Source: an uncultured Bacteroidales bacterium (GTDB lineage: Bacteria; Bacteroidota; Bacteroidia; Bacteroidales; UBA932). From it: a stretch of 64,000 nucleotides of DNA. A program made the translations under genes and the position numbers. The stretch spans positions 1 through 64,000 of the forward strand of contig ONCE01000008.1 in the NCBI GenBank assembly GCA_900316245.1, in the 5' to 3' direction. A model generated the notes under the pieces. That model made no database searches, was not told where the DNA came from, and saw only the letters and a program-made list of their open reading frames with translations. Below, piece after piece: positions 32,483 through 41,478 of this stretch (positions are counted from its first letter, which is position 1; the number at the start of each line of letters is the position of its first letter).

Positions 32483-35296
32483 GTGAGAAACCTAATCCTA
32501 AAACTGCACGATTTCCTGCGCGCCCACAAGGGCTGGGCAGGCGTTCTTCTTGCTGTGCTTCTCACCCTCAGCGTTTTAAGTGCTCTCCGCCTTCAGTTCC
32601 AGGAAGATATCAGCGCCTTTTTGCCGGAAGATTCCCGGGAGCAGCTCCAGGCTTCGTCCGGAGATGAGAAGATGGCCGTTTTTTTCCAAGGCGGTACCCG
32701 GGAGGAAAGGATGGACGCCGTCTATGATTTTCAGGACCGCTGGGAGGAAGCCTTCCCCGATATCTATCTCTATGAGGGTGCGGCCGGAGACCAAGTGGCA
32801 GAGGTCTTTGGTTTCCTCAATGCCAACTGGCCGTATTTTCTTGTGGAAGAGGACTACGCCAGGATGGATTCCCTGCTGGCAGTCCCGGGCTATATCGCCT
32901 CCAAGTTACAGGAAGATAAACTTTCATTGGCTACGGCCAATCCTTTTACTTCCAGATATTTAAGAAGCGACCCTCTGGGGCTTTATTCGCCGGTTTTAAA
33001 CCGTCTTCAGCAGGCCCAGCCTGCCGCTCTGAAGGATACGGAGATTCTCTTTTTTGACTCTCCTTACGGCAGTTCGGAGAGTGCCAAGAACGGTGAACTC
33101 CTGGCCGGTTTGAACCGCCTGAAGGAGGAATGCGCCCTGGCTTATCCTTCCGTTCAAATCTTCTCTACGGGCGGTCCCGAGGTGGCGGTAGAAAATGCCC
33201 GCCGCATCAAGACCGATTCTTTCCTGGCTCTGGCTTTTGCCCTGATTCTCATCTGCCTGGTGCTGTGGTTCAGTTACAAACGGGTGCAGGATGTGCTGTG
33301 GATTCTAATTTCCATAACCGTCGGGGCCGTGTTTGCCCTGGGCATCATAGCCTGTTTCAAGGCCAGCGTGAGTATCATTGTGCTGGGTATTGGCTGCACG
33401 GTCATTGGCATTGCGGTCAATTATCCGCTGCATTATATTGACCATCTCAAGTATTGCCCGGACCGCAGACAGGCCCTGGCCGAGCAGATTGACCCGCTCC
33501 TGACGGGTAATATCACCACGGTGGGTGCCTTCCTGGGGCTGCTGCTTCTGAAATCGGAGGCCCTGCACGATTTTGGCTTCATTGGCGCCGTGATGCTGGT
33601 GGGCACCATACTGTTCGTGCTCATCTTCCTGCCGGTCTTTGTTCCGGTCTGCAAAGGGGAGAGGAAGGTTATCAAACTGGATCCCGCCAGCCATTTCCAT
33701 CCGGGAGAAAAGACCCGCCGGGGCATCTTCCTGGCCTTCCTGGGCCTCACGGTGCTCTTCGCTTTTACGGGAAAGAAGCTTCAGTTCGATTCCAATCTCC
33801 ACAATATCAACTATATGACGGCCAGCCAGTCCAAGGGTTTTGCCCTGCTGGAATCCCTGTCCCTGGCCCCCGATGCTTTCCCCATCCCTTCGATGGAGGA
33901 GCAGAAGGAGAGAATCGGCCTGTGGAATGCTTTCTGGGAGCGGCATCATGATGTCCCGGACCTGCTTATCGAGGAAGGCCTCCAAGCGGGCTTTACCGCC
34001 CACGGCTTCCAGCCCTTCTTCGATGCTTTGGATGCGGATTGGGAACCCCGGGAAAGGGCCTATTTCCAGCCTGTAGACTTCTCTCCCCAGGAGAATGTGG
34101 CGGGAACCCTGGTGAGCGCCCTTTCGCAGGATTTCGACACCATCGGCCTGGTTTGCAGCCTTATTGTGCTCATCTTCCTGTGGATCAGTTTCGGCTCTCT
34201 GGAACTTACGCTCATTGCCTTCCTGCCGCTGGCCGTGAGCTGGATTTGGATCCGGGGAATTATGGGCCTGACGGGCCTGCAGTTCAATATCGTCAACATT
34301 ATTCTGGCCACCTTTATCTTTGGTATGGGAGATGACTACAGCATCTTCATTACCGAGGGGCTGGAATACGAGTTCAAAACCGGAAAGAAGATTCTTCACT
34401 CCTATGGCAACTCCGTGGTGCTGAGTGCCATCATTATGTTCATTGGCATAGGCGTGCTGGTGTTTGCCAAGCATCCGGCCCTGAAATCTTTGGGCCTGGT
34501 TACGGTGATAGGTATGATTACGGTGGTGGCCATGGCCTGCTACCTGCCACCCATCGTGTACCGCTGGCTGCACTTCAAGCACGGAAAACGGCGTTCGGAG
34601 CCGCTTACTGTTGCCGGTATGCTGGCCACGGTGTACATTGCCCTTATGATGGGGGTCTGGATGACGCTTCTGTCGGTCCTGGCCCTGTTTTTCCCGCAGG
34701 GACCGGCCTTCAACAAGGTGGTGCGCCGCGTGGCCGGCTGGGCGATGCACGCCATTCCCGGTTGCAAGTATACCGTGAAGAACCCGCACGGAGAGGATTT
34801 CTCCAAGCCGGCCGTCTATATCTGCAATCACCAGAGTCACCTGGATGTGCTGCCCCTCATTGCCCTGCAGCCCAAACTCATCTTTATGACCAACGACTGG
34901 GTCTGGAAGTTCCCCTTCTATGGAGCGGTAATCCGCAAAGCCGGCTATTTCCCGGCCTCCTGGGGGCTGTCCGTCAACAGTTCTCATATCCGGAAGATGG
35001 TGGCCGAAGGCTATTCCGTGGTCATTTTCCCGGAAGGAACCCGCTCCTTGGACGGCAAGATAGGCCGATTCCACCGGGGAGCCTTCCTGACGGCCCGGGA
35101 GCTGGGGGTGGACATCTTGCCGCTGCTGATCCGAGGCTTCCACGAAGCCTTGCCCAAACACGATTTCTTCCTCCGTTTCCACCCGTTGAGCCTGGAGATA
35201 GGGGAGCGCAAGCATATTCCCGAGGATGCCGATATAGCTGCATTTACCCGGGAAATGAGACACTTTTACGTTGAATGGTATGAGAAGGGTGCTTAG
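32483..35296 (+). CDS. MMPL/RND exporter fused to 1-acylglycerol-3-phosphate acyltransferase
   Basis: A 937-residue protein. Residues 1-about 725 are an MMPL-type exporter with two repeats of one helix, a large periplasmic loop and five helices (for example FLALAFALILICLVLWFSY; the segment DDYSIFITEGL holds the acidic residues expected for proton coupling). Residues about 750-937 are a PlsC-like acyltransferase with HQSHLD (HxxxxD) at about 783 and FPEGTRSLDG at about 850. Aryl-polyene clusters carry an MMPL exporter; the in-frame acyltransferase suggests that export and lipid attachment are coupled. GTG start with its own promoter. Confidence 0.9.
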   Translation: MRNLILKLHDFLRAHKGWAGVLLAVLLTLSVLSALRLQFQEDISAFLPEDSREQLQASSGDEKMAVFFQGGTREERMDAVYDFQDRWEEAFPDIYLYEGAAGDQVAEVFGFLNANWPYFLVEEDYARMDSLLAVPGYIASKLQEDKLSLATANPFTSRYLRSDPLGLYSPVLNRLQQAQPAALKDTEILFFDSPYGSSESAKNGELLAGLNRLKEECALAYPSVQIFSTGGPEVAVENARRIKTDSFLALAFALILICLVLWFSYKRVQDVLWILISITVGAVFALGIIACFKASVSIIVLGIGCTVIGIAVNYPLHYIDHLKYCPDRRQALAEQIDPLLTGNITTVGAFLGLLLLKSEALHDFGFIGAVMLVGTILFVLIFLPVFVPVCKGERKVIKLDPASHFHPGEKTRRGIFLAFLGLTVLFAFTGKKLQFDSNLHNINYMTASQSKGFALLESLSLAPDAFPIPSMEEQKERIGLWNAFWERHHDVPDLLIEEGLQAGFTAHGFQPFFDALDADWEPRERAYFQPVDFSPQENVAGTLVSALSQDFDTIGLVCSLIVLIFLWISFGSLELTLIAFLPLAVSWIWIRGIMGLTGLQFNIVNIILATFIFGMGDDYSIFITEGLEYEFKTGKKILHSYGNSVVLSAIIMFIGIGVLVFAKHPALKSLGLVTVIGMITVVAMACYLPPIVYRWLHFKHGKRRSEPLTVAGMLATVYIALMMGVWMTLLSVLALFFPQGPAFNKVVRRVAGWAMHAIPGCKYTVKNPHGEDFSKPAVYICNHQSHLDVLPLIALQPKLIFMTNDWVWKFPFYGAVIRKAGYFPASWGLSVNSSHIRKMVAEGYSVVIFPEGTRSLDGKIGRFHRGAFLTARELGVDILPLLIRGFHEALPKHDFFLRFHPLSLEIGERKHIPEDADIAAFTREMRHFYVEWYEKGA

Positions 35297-36158
35297 CATA
35301 TTGCTTATACTGCTCTGCGTTCCGGCGCTTTCCCAGGAAAAGATTTGGGAGGGAACGAGGTGCCATAACCGGAGTGTGACTTTGACGGCGTTTATGCCGG
35401 AAGGAGAGCCCAGGGCGGCTGTGATTGTGTGCCCCGGGGGAAGCTACCATTGGCACGATATGGAGACCGAGGGTACGAGCGTGGCCCGGTGGCTGGCTTC
35501 GGAAGGATATGCGGCGTATGTCCTCAAATACCGGGTGGCCGGGAAGTTTGAGTTTGCCTCCAAGTACCGTTCGTTACTCAGGGGACACCGGCATCCGGAT
35601 ATGATCTGCGACCTTCAGCGGGCCATCCAACTGGTCCGGGAACGCTATGACGGCCCTGTAGGGGCGATGGGCTTCAGTGCCGGCGGACATCTGGTAATGA
35701 GTGCCGGAGAGTTCTTCGACACCAACTTCCTGTCACGCTATGGCATAGAGCCGGAGGTTTCCCTGAGGCCGGATTTCGTAGCTCCTATTTACCCGGTGGT
35801 TACGTTCTGTGCGGCTCCTGTACACAAACGCTCCCGGCTGGGACTGCTGGGAGAATGGACCGTCCTCAGGAAGGAAATGCGGGACTCCCTGTCCCTGGAA
35901 AAGCACGTGAAGGCCGATACGCCGCCGGTATTCCTTCTCAACTGCGTAGACGATCCCATAGTGGACTACAGAAATTCGGTGCTGTTGGATTCGGCCCTTA
36001 CCGCACGGCACATTCCGCACCTGTATACCCAATATGCAACCGGAGGACATGGCTTTGGGGCCAGCCCCAAGAAGCAGAATGAATACACCTCCCAATGGCA
36101 GGAACTATTTATCAATTGGCTAAAAGAGATTCCCGGTCAAGCCGGGAATGACGAATAA
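35280..36158 (+). CDS. Exported alpha/beta hydrolase (esterase/xylanase-like)
   Basis: A 292-residue alpha/beta hydrolase with N-terminal signal (VLSILLILLCVPALSQ). AAVIVCPGGSYHWHD is the oxyanion-hole block, GAMGFSAGGHLVMS the nucleophile elbow (GxSxG, serine about 123), DDPIVDY the acid and TGGHGFG the histidine. Relatives are acetyl-ester hydrolases. The last ten residues (EIPGQAGNDE) come from a dispersed palindrome just before the stop. It overlaps the exporter gene by 17 bases, so it probably belongs to the cluster as a deacylase. Confidence 0.82.
   Translation: MRRVLSILLILLCVPALSQEKIWEGTRCHNRSVTLTAFMPEGEPRAAVIVCPGGSYHWHDMETEGTSVARWLASEGYAAYVLKYRVAGKFEFASKYRSLLRGHRHPDMICDLQRAIQLVRERYDGPVGAMGFSAGGHLVMSAGEFFDTNFLSRYGIEPEVSLRPDFVAPIYPVVTFCAAPVHKRSRLGLLGEWTVLRKEMRDSLSLEKHVKADTPPVFLLNCVDDPIVDYRNSVLLDSALTARHIPHLYTQYATGGHGFGASPKKQNEYTSQWQELFINWLKEIPGQAGNDE
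36126..36154. repeat. Short palindrome CCCGGTCAAGCCGGG at the esterase C-terminus
   Basis: ATTCCCGG and CCGGGAAT pair around TCAAG. The repeat supplies the final codons of the esterase; the stop follows four bases later. Same family as 31836-31864. Confidence 0.75.
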
Positions 36159-36161
36159 GAT

Positions 36162-37457
36162 ATGGACATAGAGTTTAAGAAACCGGAAGAGATTAAGGCA
36201 TTCCAGGAAGGACTGCTGCACGATGCGTTGGTTTACTTGAAGGAACACTCCAAGTACTATCAGCGGATGTTCGAGAAGTACCACATAGACATTGAGAAGA
36301 TCCGTACCATAGAGGATCTGCAGAAGATTCCCTTCACCGAGAAGAAGGACCTGCAACTGTTCAATGAGGAGTTTCTCTGCTGCCCCAAGGAGAAGGTGGT
36401 GGACTATGTGACCACTTCCGGTACGCTGGGGGATCCCGTGACTTTCGGCTGCACGGACAAGGACCTGGAGCGCCTGGCATACAACGAGAAGAAGAGTTTC
36501 GAATGTGCAGGCCTGGGCCCCGGTAACATTGTGCAGCTGATGACCACCATAGACAAGCGCTTTATGGCCGGTCTGGCCTATTTCCTGGGCATCCGGAAAC
36601 TGGGCGCCAGCATCATCCGCGTGGGCAACGGCATCCCCGAACTGCAGTGGGATACCATCAACCGCCTCAAACCGGATACCATTATGTGCGTGCCTTCCTT
36701 TATCCTGAGGCTCATTCAGTATGCCGAAGACCACGGAATTGACTACAAGAATTCCTCCATCAAGCGCATCATCGGCATTGGTGAGGGTATGCGGGACCAG
36801 AACTTCGACCTGAACCTCCTGGGCCGCCGCATCAAGGAAAAATGGGATGTGGAGCTCTTTGCCACTTATTCCTCCACGGAGATGGGCGCCACCTTCTCCG
36901 AGTGCCCCTACGGCTGCGGAGGACACGTCCATCCCGAACTCATCATTGTGGAAATCATTGGAGAAGACAACCTGCCCGTGCCCGACGGCCAGGTGGGCGA
37001 GATTGTGGTGACCACCCTTGGGGTAGAAGGTATGCCTCTTCTGCGTTTCCGTACCGGCGATATGGCGGCCAAGATTACCGAGCAGTGCAAGTGCGGCCGT
37101 TACAGCTACCGCCTCACTCCGCTGGTGGGCCGCAAGAACAATATGATCAAGCTCAAGGGTACCACCCTGTATCCGCCGGCCGTGAACGACGTACTGGACA
37201 ACACTCCGTATGTAGAGAACTATGTGGTCATCGTGCGGGACTCCGAAGCCGGAACCGACGATGTCCTGGTGCAGCTGGGCCTCAAATACGAACCCGATTT
37301 TGACCCCATCAAGGACCTCAAGGACCGTTTCCGTTCCCGTATCCGCGTGGCTCCCGCCATCGAGATTCTGCCCGTCCAGGAAGTGGCCGCCATCAACTTC
37401 CCGGCCAAGAGCCGCAAGCCCATTAAGTTTGTAGACAAACGTTCCAGACATGTTTGA
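36162..37457 (+). CDS. Phenylacetate-CoA ligase-like AMP-forming ligase
   Basis: A 431-residue adenylate-forming enzyme of the PaaK branch. TTSGTLGDPVTFG is the ATP-binding loop, YSSTEMGATFSECPYGCGGHVHPE the A5 region with a cysteine pair, LRFRTGDMAA the A7/A8 hinge and GRKNNMIKLKGTTLYPPAV the late motif. It activates an aromatic acid as acyl-AMP and passes it to CoA or ACP. Here it is the best candidate for loading the aryl starter unit of the polyene. Confidence 0.88.
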   Translation: MDIEFKKPEEIKAFQEGLLHDALVYLKEHSKYYQRMFEKYHIDIEKIRTIEDLQKIPFTEKKDLQLFNEEFLCCPKEKVVDYVTTSGTLGDPVTFGCTDKDLERLAYNEKKSFECAGLGPGNIVQLMTTIDKRFMAGLAYFLGIRKLGASIIRVGNGIPELQWDTINRLKPDTIMCVPSFILRLIQYAEDHGIDYKNSSIKRIIGIGEGMRDQNFDLNLLGRRIKEKWDVELFATYSSTEMGATFSECPYGCGGHVHPELIIVEIIGEDNLPVPDGQVGEIVVTTLGVEGMPLLRFRTGDMAAKITEQCKCGRYSYRLTPLVGRKNNMIKLKGTTLYPPAVNDVLDNTPYVENYVVIVRDSEAGTDDVLVQLGLKYEPDFDPIKDLKDRFRSRIRVAPAIEILPVQEVAAINFPAKSRKPIKFVDKRSRHV

Positions 37458-38550
37458 TGATATCCGCCCTTATGTAGATTCGGAAATCCCTGCCGCCATG
37501 CAGCGGATTGTGTCCGACAAGTATTTCCCGCTGGTTTGCGACTTCCTGTTCCCGGATATGCCGGTGCAGGAGGTGGCGGCGCTGGTGGGCAGTTGCCGCA
37601 CCGTAGAGGAGTTCCAGCTCCGGGTTATGTATAAGGTAATCTATGCCATTGCCGACAAGACCACCGACGGCCTTTCCGTCTCCGGTATGGAGCGCCTGGA
37701 CCCCAACAAGGACTATCTCTTCGTGTCCAACCACCGGGACATTATGATGGATGCCGGCTTCCTGCAGGTGCTGCTCTGCGATGCGGGCCGAAAGACCTCC
37801 GAAATCACCTTCGGGGCCAACCTGATGCAGGGACAGATGGTCATCGATGTGGGCCGAAGCAACAAGATGTTCCGCATCGAGCGGCCTACCACGGTGACAT
37901 CGGCCCGGGATTTCCTGCTCAAGAGCCAGTATGTGTCCGAGTACATCCGCTACGCCATTACCCAGAAGAAGGAGAGCGTGTGGATTGCCCAGCGCAACGG
38001 CCGCACCAAGGACGGAAAGGACCTCACGGACCAGGGCGTCATCAAGATGTTCAACCTTTCCGGCGGAGAAGACCGCGTAGCTGCCCTGGATGAGCTTAAT
38101 ATTGCTCCTCTGGCCATTTCCTACGAATGGGAGCCCTGTGACGAATTGAAGGCCCTGGAACTCTATGCCAAGAGTTCCGGCCAGCCCTATATCAAGAAGC
38201 CCGGAGAAGACCTGAACAGCATCCTGACGGGCATCACCCAGCCCAAGGGCCGTGTGCACCTGGCCGTCTGCGAGCCGCTGCACCGCGAGGAACTGGAGCA
38301 GTTTGCCAACTGTACCAATCCCGAGTTCAACAAGGGCGTAGCGGAACTCATAGACGCCCGCATCAAGGCCGCTTACCGCCTGTATCCCAACAACTACATT
38401 GCCGCCGACCTCCTGAGCGGAAAACGCAACCACACCTACACGGATGCCGAGAAAGAGACCTTCGTGAAGCGCGTGGACAAAATAACAAAAGAATATCCCC
38501 CGGAACTGAAGGAAATTCTTCTGCATATCTATGCCAATCCAACCTTGTAA
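37450..38550 (+). CDS. PlsC-like acyltransferase
   Basis: A 366-residue protein with an acyltransferase core. FVSNHRDIMMDAGFLQVLL is a variant of the HxxxxD motif, with IAQRNGRTKDGKD as the later block. Long N- and C-terminal helical extensions are typical of the Bacteroidota version. It overlaps the ligase gene by eight bases and is the last plus-strand gene of the cluster, converging with the nucleoside kinase gene with only two bases between. Confidence 0.78.
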   Translation: MFDDIRPYVDSEIPAAMQRIVSDKYFPLVCDFLFPDMPVQEVAALVGSCRTVEEFQLRVMYKVIYAIADKTTDGLSVSGMERLDPNKDYLFVSNHRDIMMDAGFLQVLLCDAGRKTSEITFGANLMQGQMVIDVGRSNKMFRIERPTTVTSARDFLLKSQYVSEYIRYAITQKKESVWIAQRNGRTKDGKDLTDQGVIKMFNLSGGEDRVAALDELNIAPLAISYEWEPCDELKALELYAKSSGQPYIKKPGEDLNSILTGITQPKGRVHLAVCEPLHREELEQFANCTNPEFNKGVAELIDARIKAAYRLYPNNYIAADLLSGKRNHTYTDAEKETFVKRVDKITKEYPPELKEILLHIYANPTL

Positions 38551-38552
38551 GG

Positions 38553-40211
38553 TCAGCCTCCGATAAATTCCCGCAGCAGCGATGTGGCGGGAATTTCTTT
38601 ATCCGGCACCGGGATGAAATAGTGGATGAACTTGAGGAGGCGGTGGGCTTCGGCGTATTCGGCGCAGTTCTGGTGAACACTGCGAAGGATGGGTTCCGCG
38701 TGGTTCTTGAGCACCGCAAACTCAATGAGGTAGGCGCTGTTGAACATCACGTCGGCCGTTTCCTGATAGGGATAGATCCACTTTTCCTCTGCATTGAGCA
38801 CGTTCTGCCAGTTGGAGATGGACTGCTGGGCCGTGAAGGCGCCGGCGTTGTAGTCTCTAACAATGCGCCGCAGAAGGCGGTTGTCGCTGGTAGGGATGCT
38901 GTTGTGGTCGTCCAGGAGGGTTCCGGTAAGCGTGTTGATGAAGATCTTGAACTTGGCCGATTCGGGAATCTTGCTGGTGAGCTGGGGATTGAGGGCGTGG
39001 ATGCCTTCGATCAGGAGGATTCGGCCTTCTCCCAACTTGAGTTTCTTGCCGTTGTATTCCCTGAGGCCCGTGGCAAAGTTGAATTCCGGAACGGAGACCT
39101 CTTCTCCTGCGATGAGCTTCATGATGTCGCTCTCCATCAGGTTGTGGTCCACGGTCTCGAAATTGTCGAAATCATACGAACCGTCGGGGAACTTGGGCGT
39201 TTCTACACGGTTTACAAAGTAGTCGTCCGTACTCACCGACATAGGGTGCAGGCCGCAGGCCTTGAGCTGGACGGAAAGGCGCTTGCAGAAAGTGGTCTTT
39301 CCGGAAGAGGAAGGACCGGTGATGAGCACCACCTGCAGGGGTGTCTGCTTGTCGTTGTAGCGGCGCTCGATTTCTTCGGCAATCTTTACGATTTTCTTTT
39401 CCTGCAGGGCTTCCGCTATCTGGATGAGTTCGCTGGCGCGGCCGTTCAGAATGGCTTCATTGACGTCTCCCACGGTGCTCAGGCCCATAATGATGTTCCA
39501 GCGCAGGGCCTCGGTGAACATCTCGAAGGTACGGGGCTGGTCCACATAATCGGCCACCCGGGTAGGGTCTTCCAGGGAAGGGACCTGGAGGAGAACGCCG
39601 TCGTGGTAGGGCTGGAGGCCCCAGACGGTCAGATAGCCCGTGGAGGGGACCAGTTTGCCGTAGTAGAAGTCGGCCGTATCTCCCAGCGTATAGTAGTCCG
39701 TATAGGCTTCTCCGCTGGTCTGCATCAGGCGGACTTTGTCTTCGGCCCCGGCTTTCTTGAATTCCTTGATGGCCTTTTCGGTCTGCACGTCGTAGCGGTG
39801 GAAGGGGAGGTCCTTCTTCACCAGCTCCTGCATATAGTCCGAAACCTTTTGGATGTCGGCCGGCGTGATGGGGCTGTCATCGGCCTTTCTGATATGGCAG
39901 AAATAGCCGTGGGAGATGGGATGCTCCACATAGAGCTTGCTCTCCGGAATGACGTCGCAGCAGGCCTTGTAAAGCAGGAAAAAGAGCGAGCGGCAGTACA
40001 CGCGCATCCCACTGGATTCGCGTACATCGATGAACTCGATGTCCTTGTTTTGGTAGACTTTGAACTTCAGGCCCTGGGATACATTGTTTACCTTGGCGGA
40101 AACAATAGGGTAGGGCCGATGACAGTCAAACTCGGCAAGCATCTGCAGAAGGGAAGTGCCTTCCGGGAAGCGCTTGCTCTCCTTGGTGTTTTTACAATAG
40201 ACCTGAACCAT
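38553..40211 (-). CDS. Nucleoside (uridine-type) kinase with TGS-like N-terminus
   Basis: A 552-residue protein. Residues 1-about 70 resemble a TGS/ubiquitin-like domain, 70-270 a threonyl-tRNA-synthetase-like second domain, and 285-490 a uridine kinase/phosphoribulokinase P-loop domain with VLITGPSSSGKTTFCKRL (Walker A) and VSTDDYFVNRVETP. This three-part layout is the nucleoside kinase common in Bacteroidota and Clostridia. The exact substrate is uncertain. It ends the minus-strand lipid-supply operon after the ACP gene. Confidence 0.85.
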   Translation of the reverse strand: MVQVYCKNTKESKRFPEGTSLLQMLAEFDCHRPYPIVSAKVNNVSQGLKFKVYQNKDIEFIDVRESSGMRVYCRSLFFLLYKACCDVIPESKLYVEHPISHGYFCHIRKADDSPITPADIQKVSDYMQELVKKDLPFHRYDVQTEKAIKEFKKAGAEDKVRLMQTSGEAYTDYYTLGDTADFYYGKLVPSTGYLTVWGLQPYHDGVLLQVPSLEDPTRVADYVDQPRTFEMFTEALRWNIIMGLSTVGDVNEAILNGRASELIQIAEALQEKKIVKIAEEIERRYNDKQTPLQVVLITGPSSSGKTTFCKRLSVQLKACGLHPMSVSTDDYFVNRVETPKFPDGSYDFDNFETVDHNLMESDIMKLIAGEEVSVPEFNFATGLREYNGKKLKLGEGRILLIEGIHALNPQLTSKIPESAKFKIFINTLTGTLLDDHNSIPTSDNRLLRRIVRDYNAGAFTAQQSISNWQNVLNAEEKWIYPYQETADVMFNSAYLIEFAVLKNHAEPILRSVHQNCAEYAEAHRLLKFIHYFIPVPDKEIPATSLLREFIGG

Positions 40212-40222
40212 CGGTAGAGGAT

Positions 40223-40456
40223 TTATAATTTAACTTCCTGTTTTTCAAGATAGGAGACCACGTCGCCAACCGTATTGAACTGGGCCAGGGCCTGGTCGGG
40301 AATCACGATTCCGTACTGGTCTTCGATGCGCATCAGGAGCTGAAGGATATCCAGGGAATCGGCTCCCAGGTCTTTTTTGATTTGGGATTCAGGGGTAATC
40401 CGGGAAGCATCTACGCGGAGCTGCTTGGCCAGAATGCTTTGTACTTTTTCAAACAT
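40223..40456 (-). CDS. acpP: Acyl carrier protein
   Basis: A 77-residue ACP with the phosphopantetheine serine in DLGADSLDILQLL (about residue 34), close to the canonical fatty-acid-synthesis ACP. It follows plsX with a two-base gap, the conserved plsX-acp order of bacterial lipid operons. A separate ACP for the polyene pathway is at 25187 and 28581. Confidence 0.9.
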   Translation of the reverse strand: MFEKVQSILAKQLRVDASRITPESQIKKDLGADSLDILQLLMRIEDQYGIVIPDQALAQFNTVGDVVSYLEKQEVKL

Positions 40457-40458
40457 AT

Positions 40459-41478
40459 CTAATCTTCGTAATGTTCATATTTGGCAATTTCGGTTTCAAT
40501 TTTGCCGGAGAGCTGGCTTACCTCCATCTTGTAGGCCTGCTCAATGCACTTTTCTACGGCTATGGCCTTGGAGGAGCCGTGTCCCTTGACCACTACCTTG
40601 GAGGTGCCCAGCAGCACGCTTCCGCCGTAGTTCTGGTAGTTCATAAACTCCTTGAGGTCCTTGAACAGCTTCTTCATCAGGAGGGCGCCCAGTTTATAGA
40701 GGGTGCGGCTGAAAATCTCTCCCTTGAGCTTTTTCAGGAGCTCCAGGGCGGTTCCTTCGGTGGTTTTCACCAGCACGTTGCCGCTGAAACCGTCGGCCAC
40801 CACAACGTCGTAACTGCCGCTCAGGAGGTCCCGGCTTTCCATATTGCCCACGAAGTTCAGGCCTTCCGTTTCCTGCAGCAGGCCGTAGGCTTCGCGGCGG
40901 ACGTCGTCTCCCTTTTCGGCCTCTTTTCCTACGTTCAGGAGTGCTACGCGGGGGTTCTTGACCCCATAGACGTTCTCCATATAGAGGGAGGCCATAATGG
41001 CAAACTGGCGCAGATGGGCGCTGGTCACTTCCACGTTGGCACCGCTGTCGCAGATACCCACGATGCCCCCGTCCATAGTAGGGAGGATGGGGCAGAAGGC
41101 GGGCCGAATGACGCCGGGAATGCGGCCCAGGCGGACCAGGGCGCCGGTAACCAGGGCTCCGGTGGAGCCGGTGGAAACCATCGCGGCAATGTCGTCGCGG
41201 TCCCGCAGCAGGATGATGGCCTTCATCATCGAGGAGTTGCGCTTGAGGCGCACCACATCCGTGGGCTTTTCATCGCAGCCTATCACTTCCGGGGCGTGGA
41301 CAATCTCTACGCGGGAGGCGTCGTAGGCCTTTCCGGCCAGTTCCTTGCGAAGGATTTCTTCGTCTCCGCACAGGAGGACGTACAGGTCGGGGTTCTTGGC
41401 CAGGGCCGCCAGGGCGCCTTCTACAGGTGCCTGCGGGCTGTGGTCTCCGCCGAAGCAGTCAATTAATATCTTGATCAT
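40459..41478 (-). CDS. plsX: Phosphate acyltransferase PlsX
   Basis: A 339-residue PlsX: start IDCFGGDHSPQAPVEGAL, central VSTGSTGALVTGALVRLGRI and GNMESRDLLSGSYDVVVADGF, all family blocks. It makes acyl-phosphate from acyl-ACP for glycerophospholipid synthesis. ATGA overlap with the upstream GNAT-like gene, two bases to the ACP gene. Confidence 0.94.
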   Translation of the reverse strand: MIKILIDCFGGDHSPQAPVEGALAALAKNPDLYVLLCGDEEILRKELAGKAYDASRVEIVHAPEVIGCDEKPTDVVRLKRNSSMMKAIILLRDRDDIAAMVSTGSTGALVTGALVRLGRIPGVIRPAFCPILPTMDGGIVGICDSGANVEVTSAHLRQFAIMASLYMENVYGVKNPRVALLNVGKEAEKGDDVRREAYGLLQETEGLNFVGNMESRDLLSGSYDVVVADGFSGNVLVKTTEGTALELLKKLKGEIFSRTLYKLGALLMKKLFKDLKEFMNYQNYGGSVLLGTSKVVVKGHGSSKAIAVEKCIEQAYKMEVSQLSGKIETEIAKYEHYED

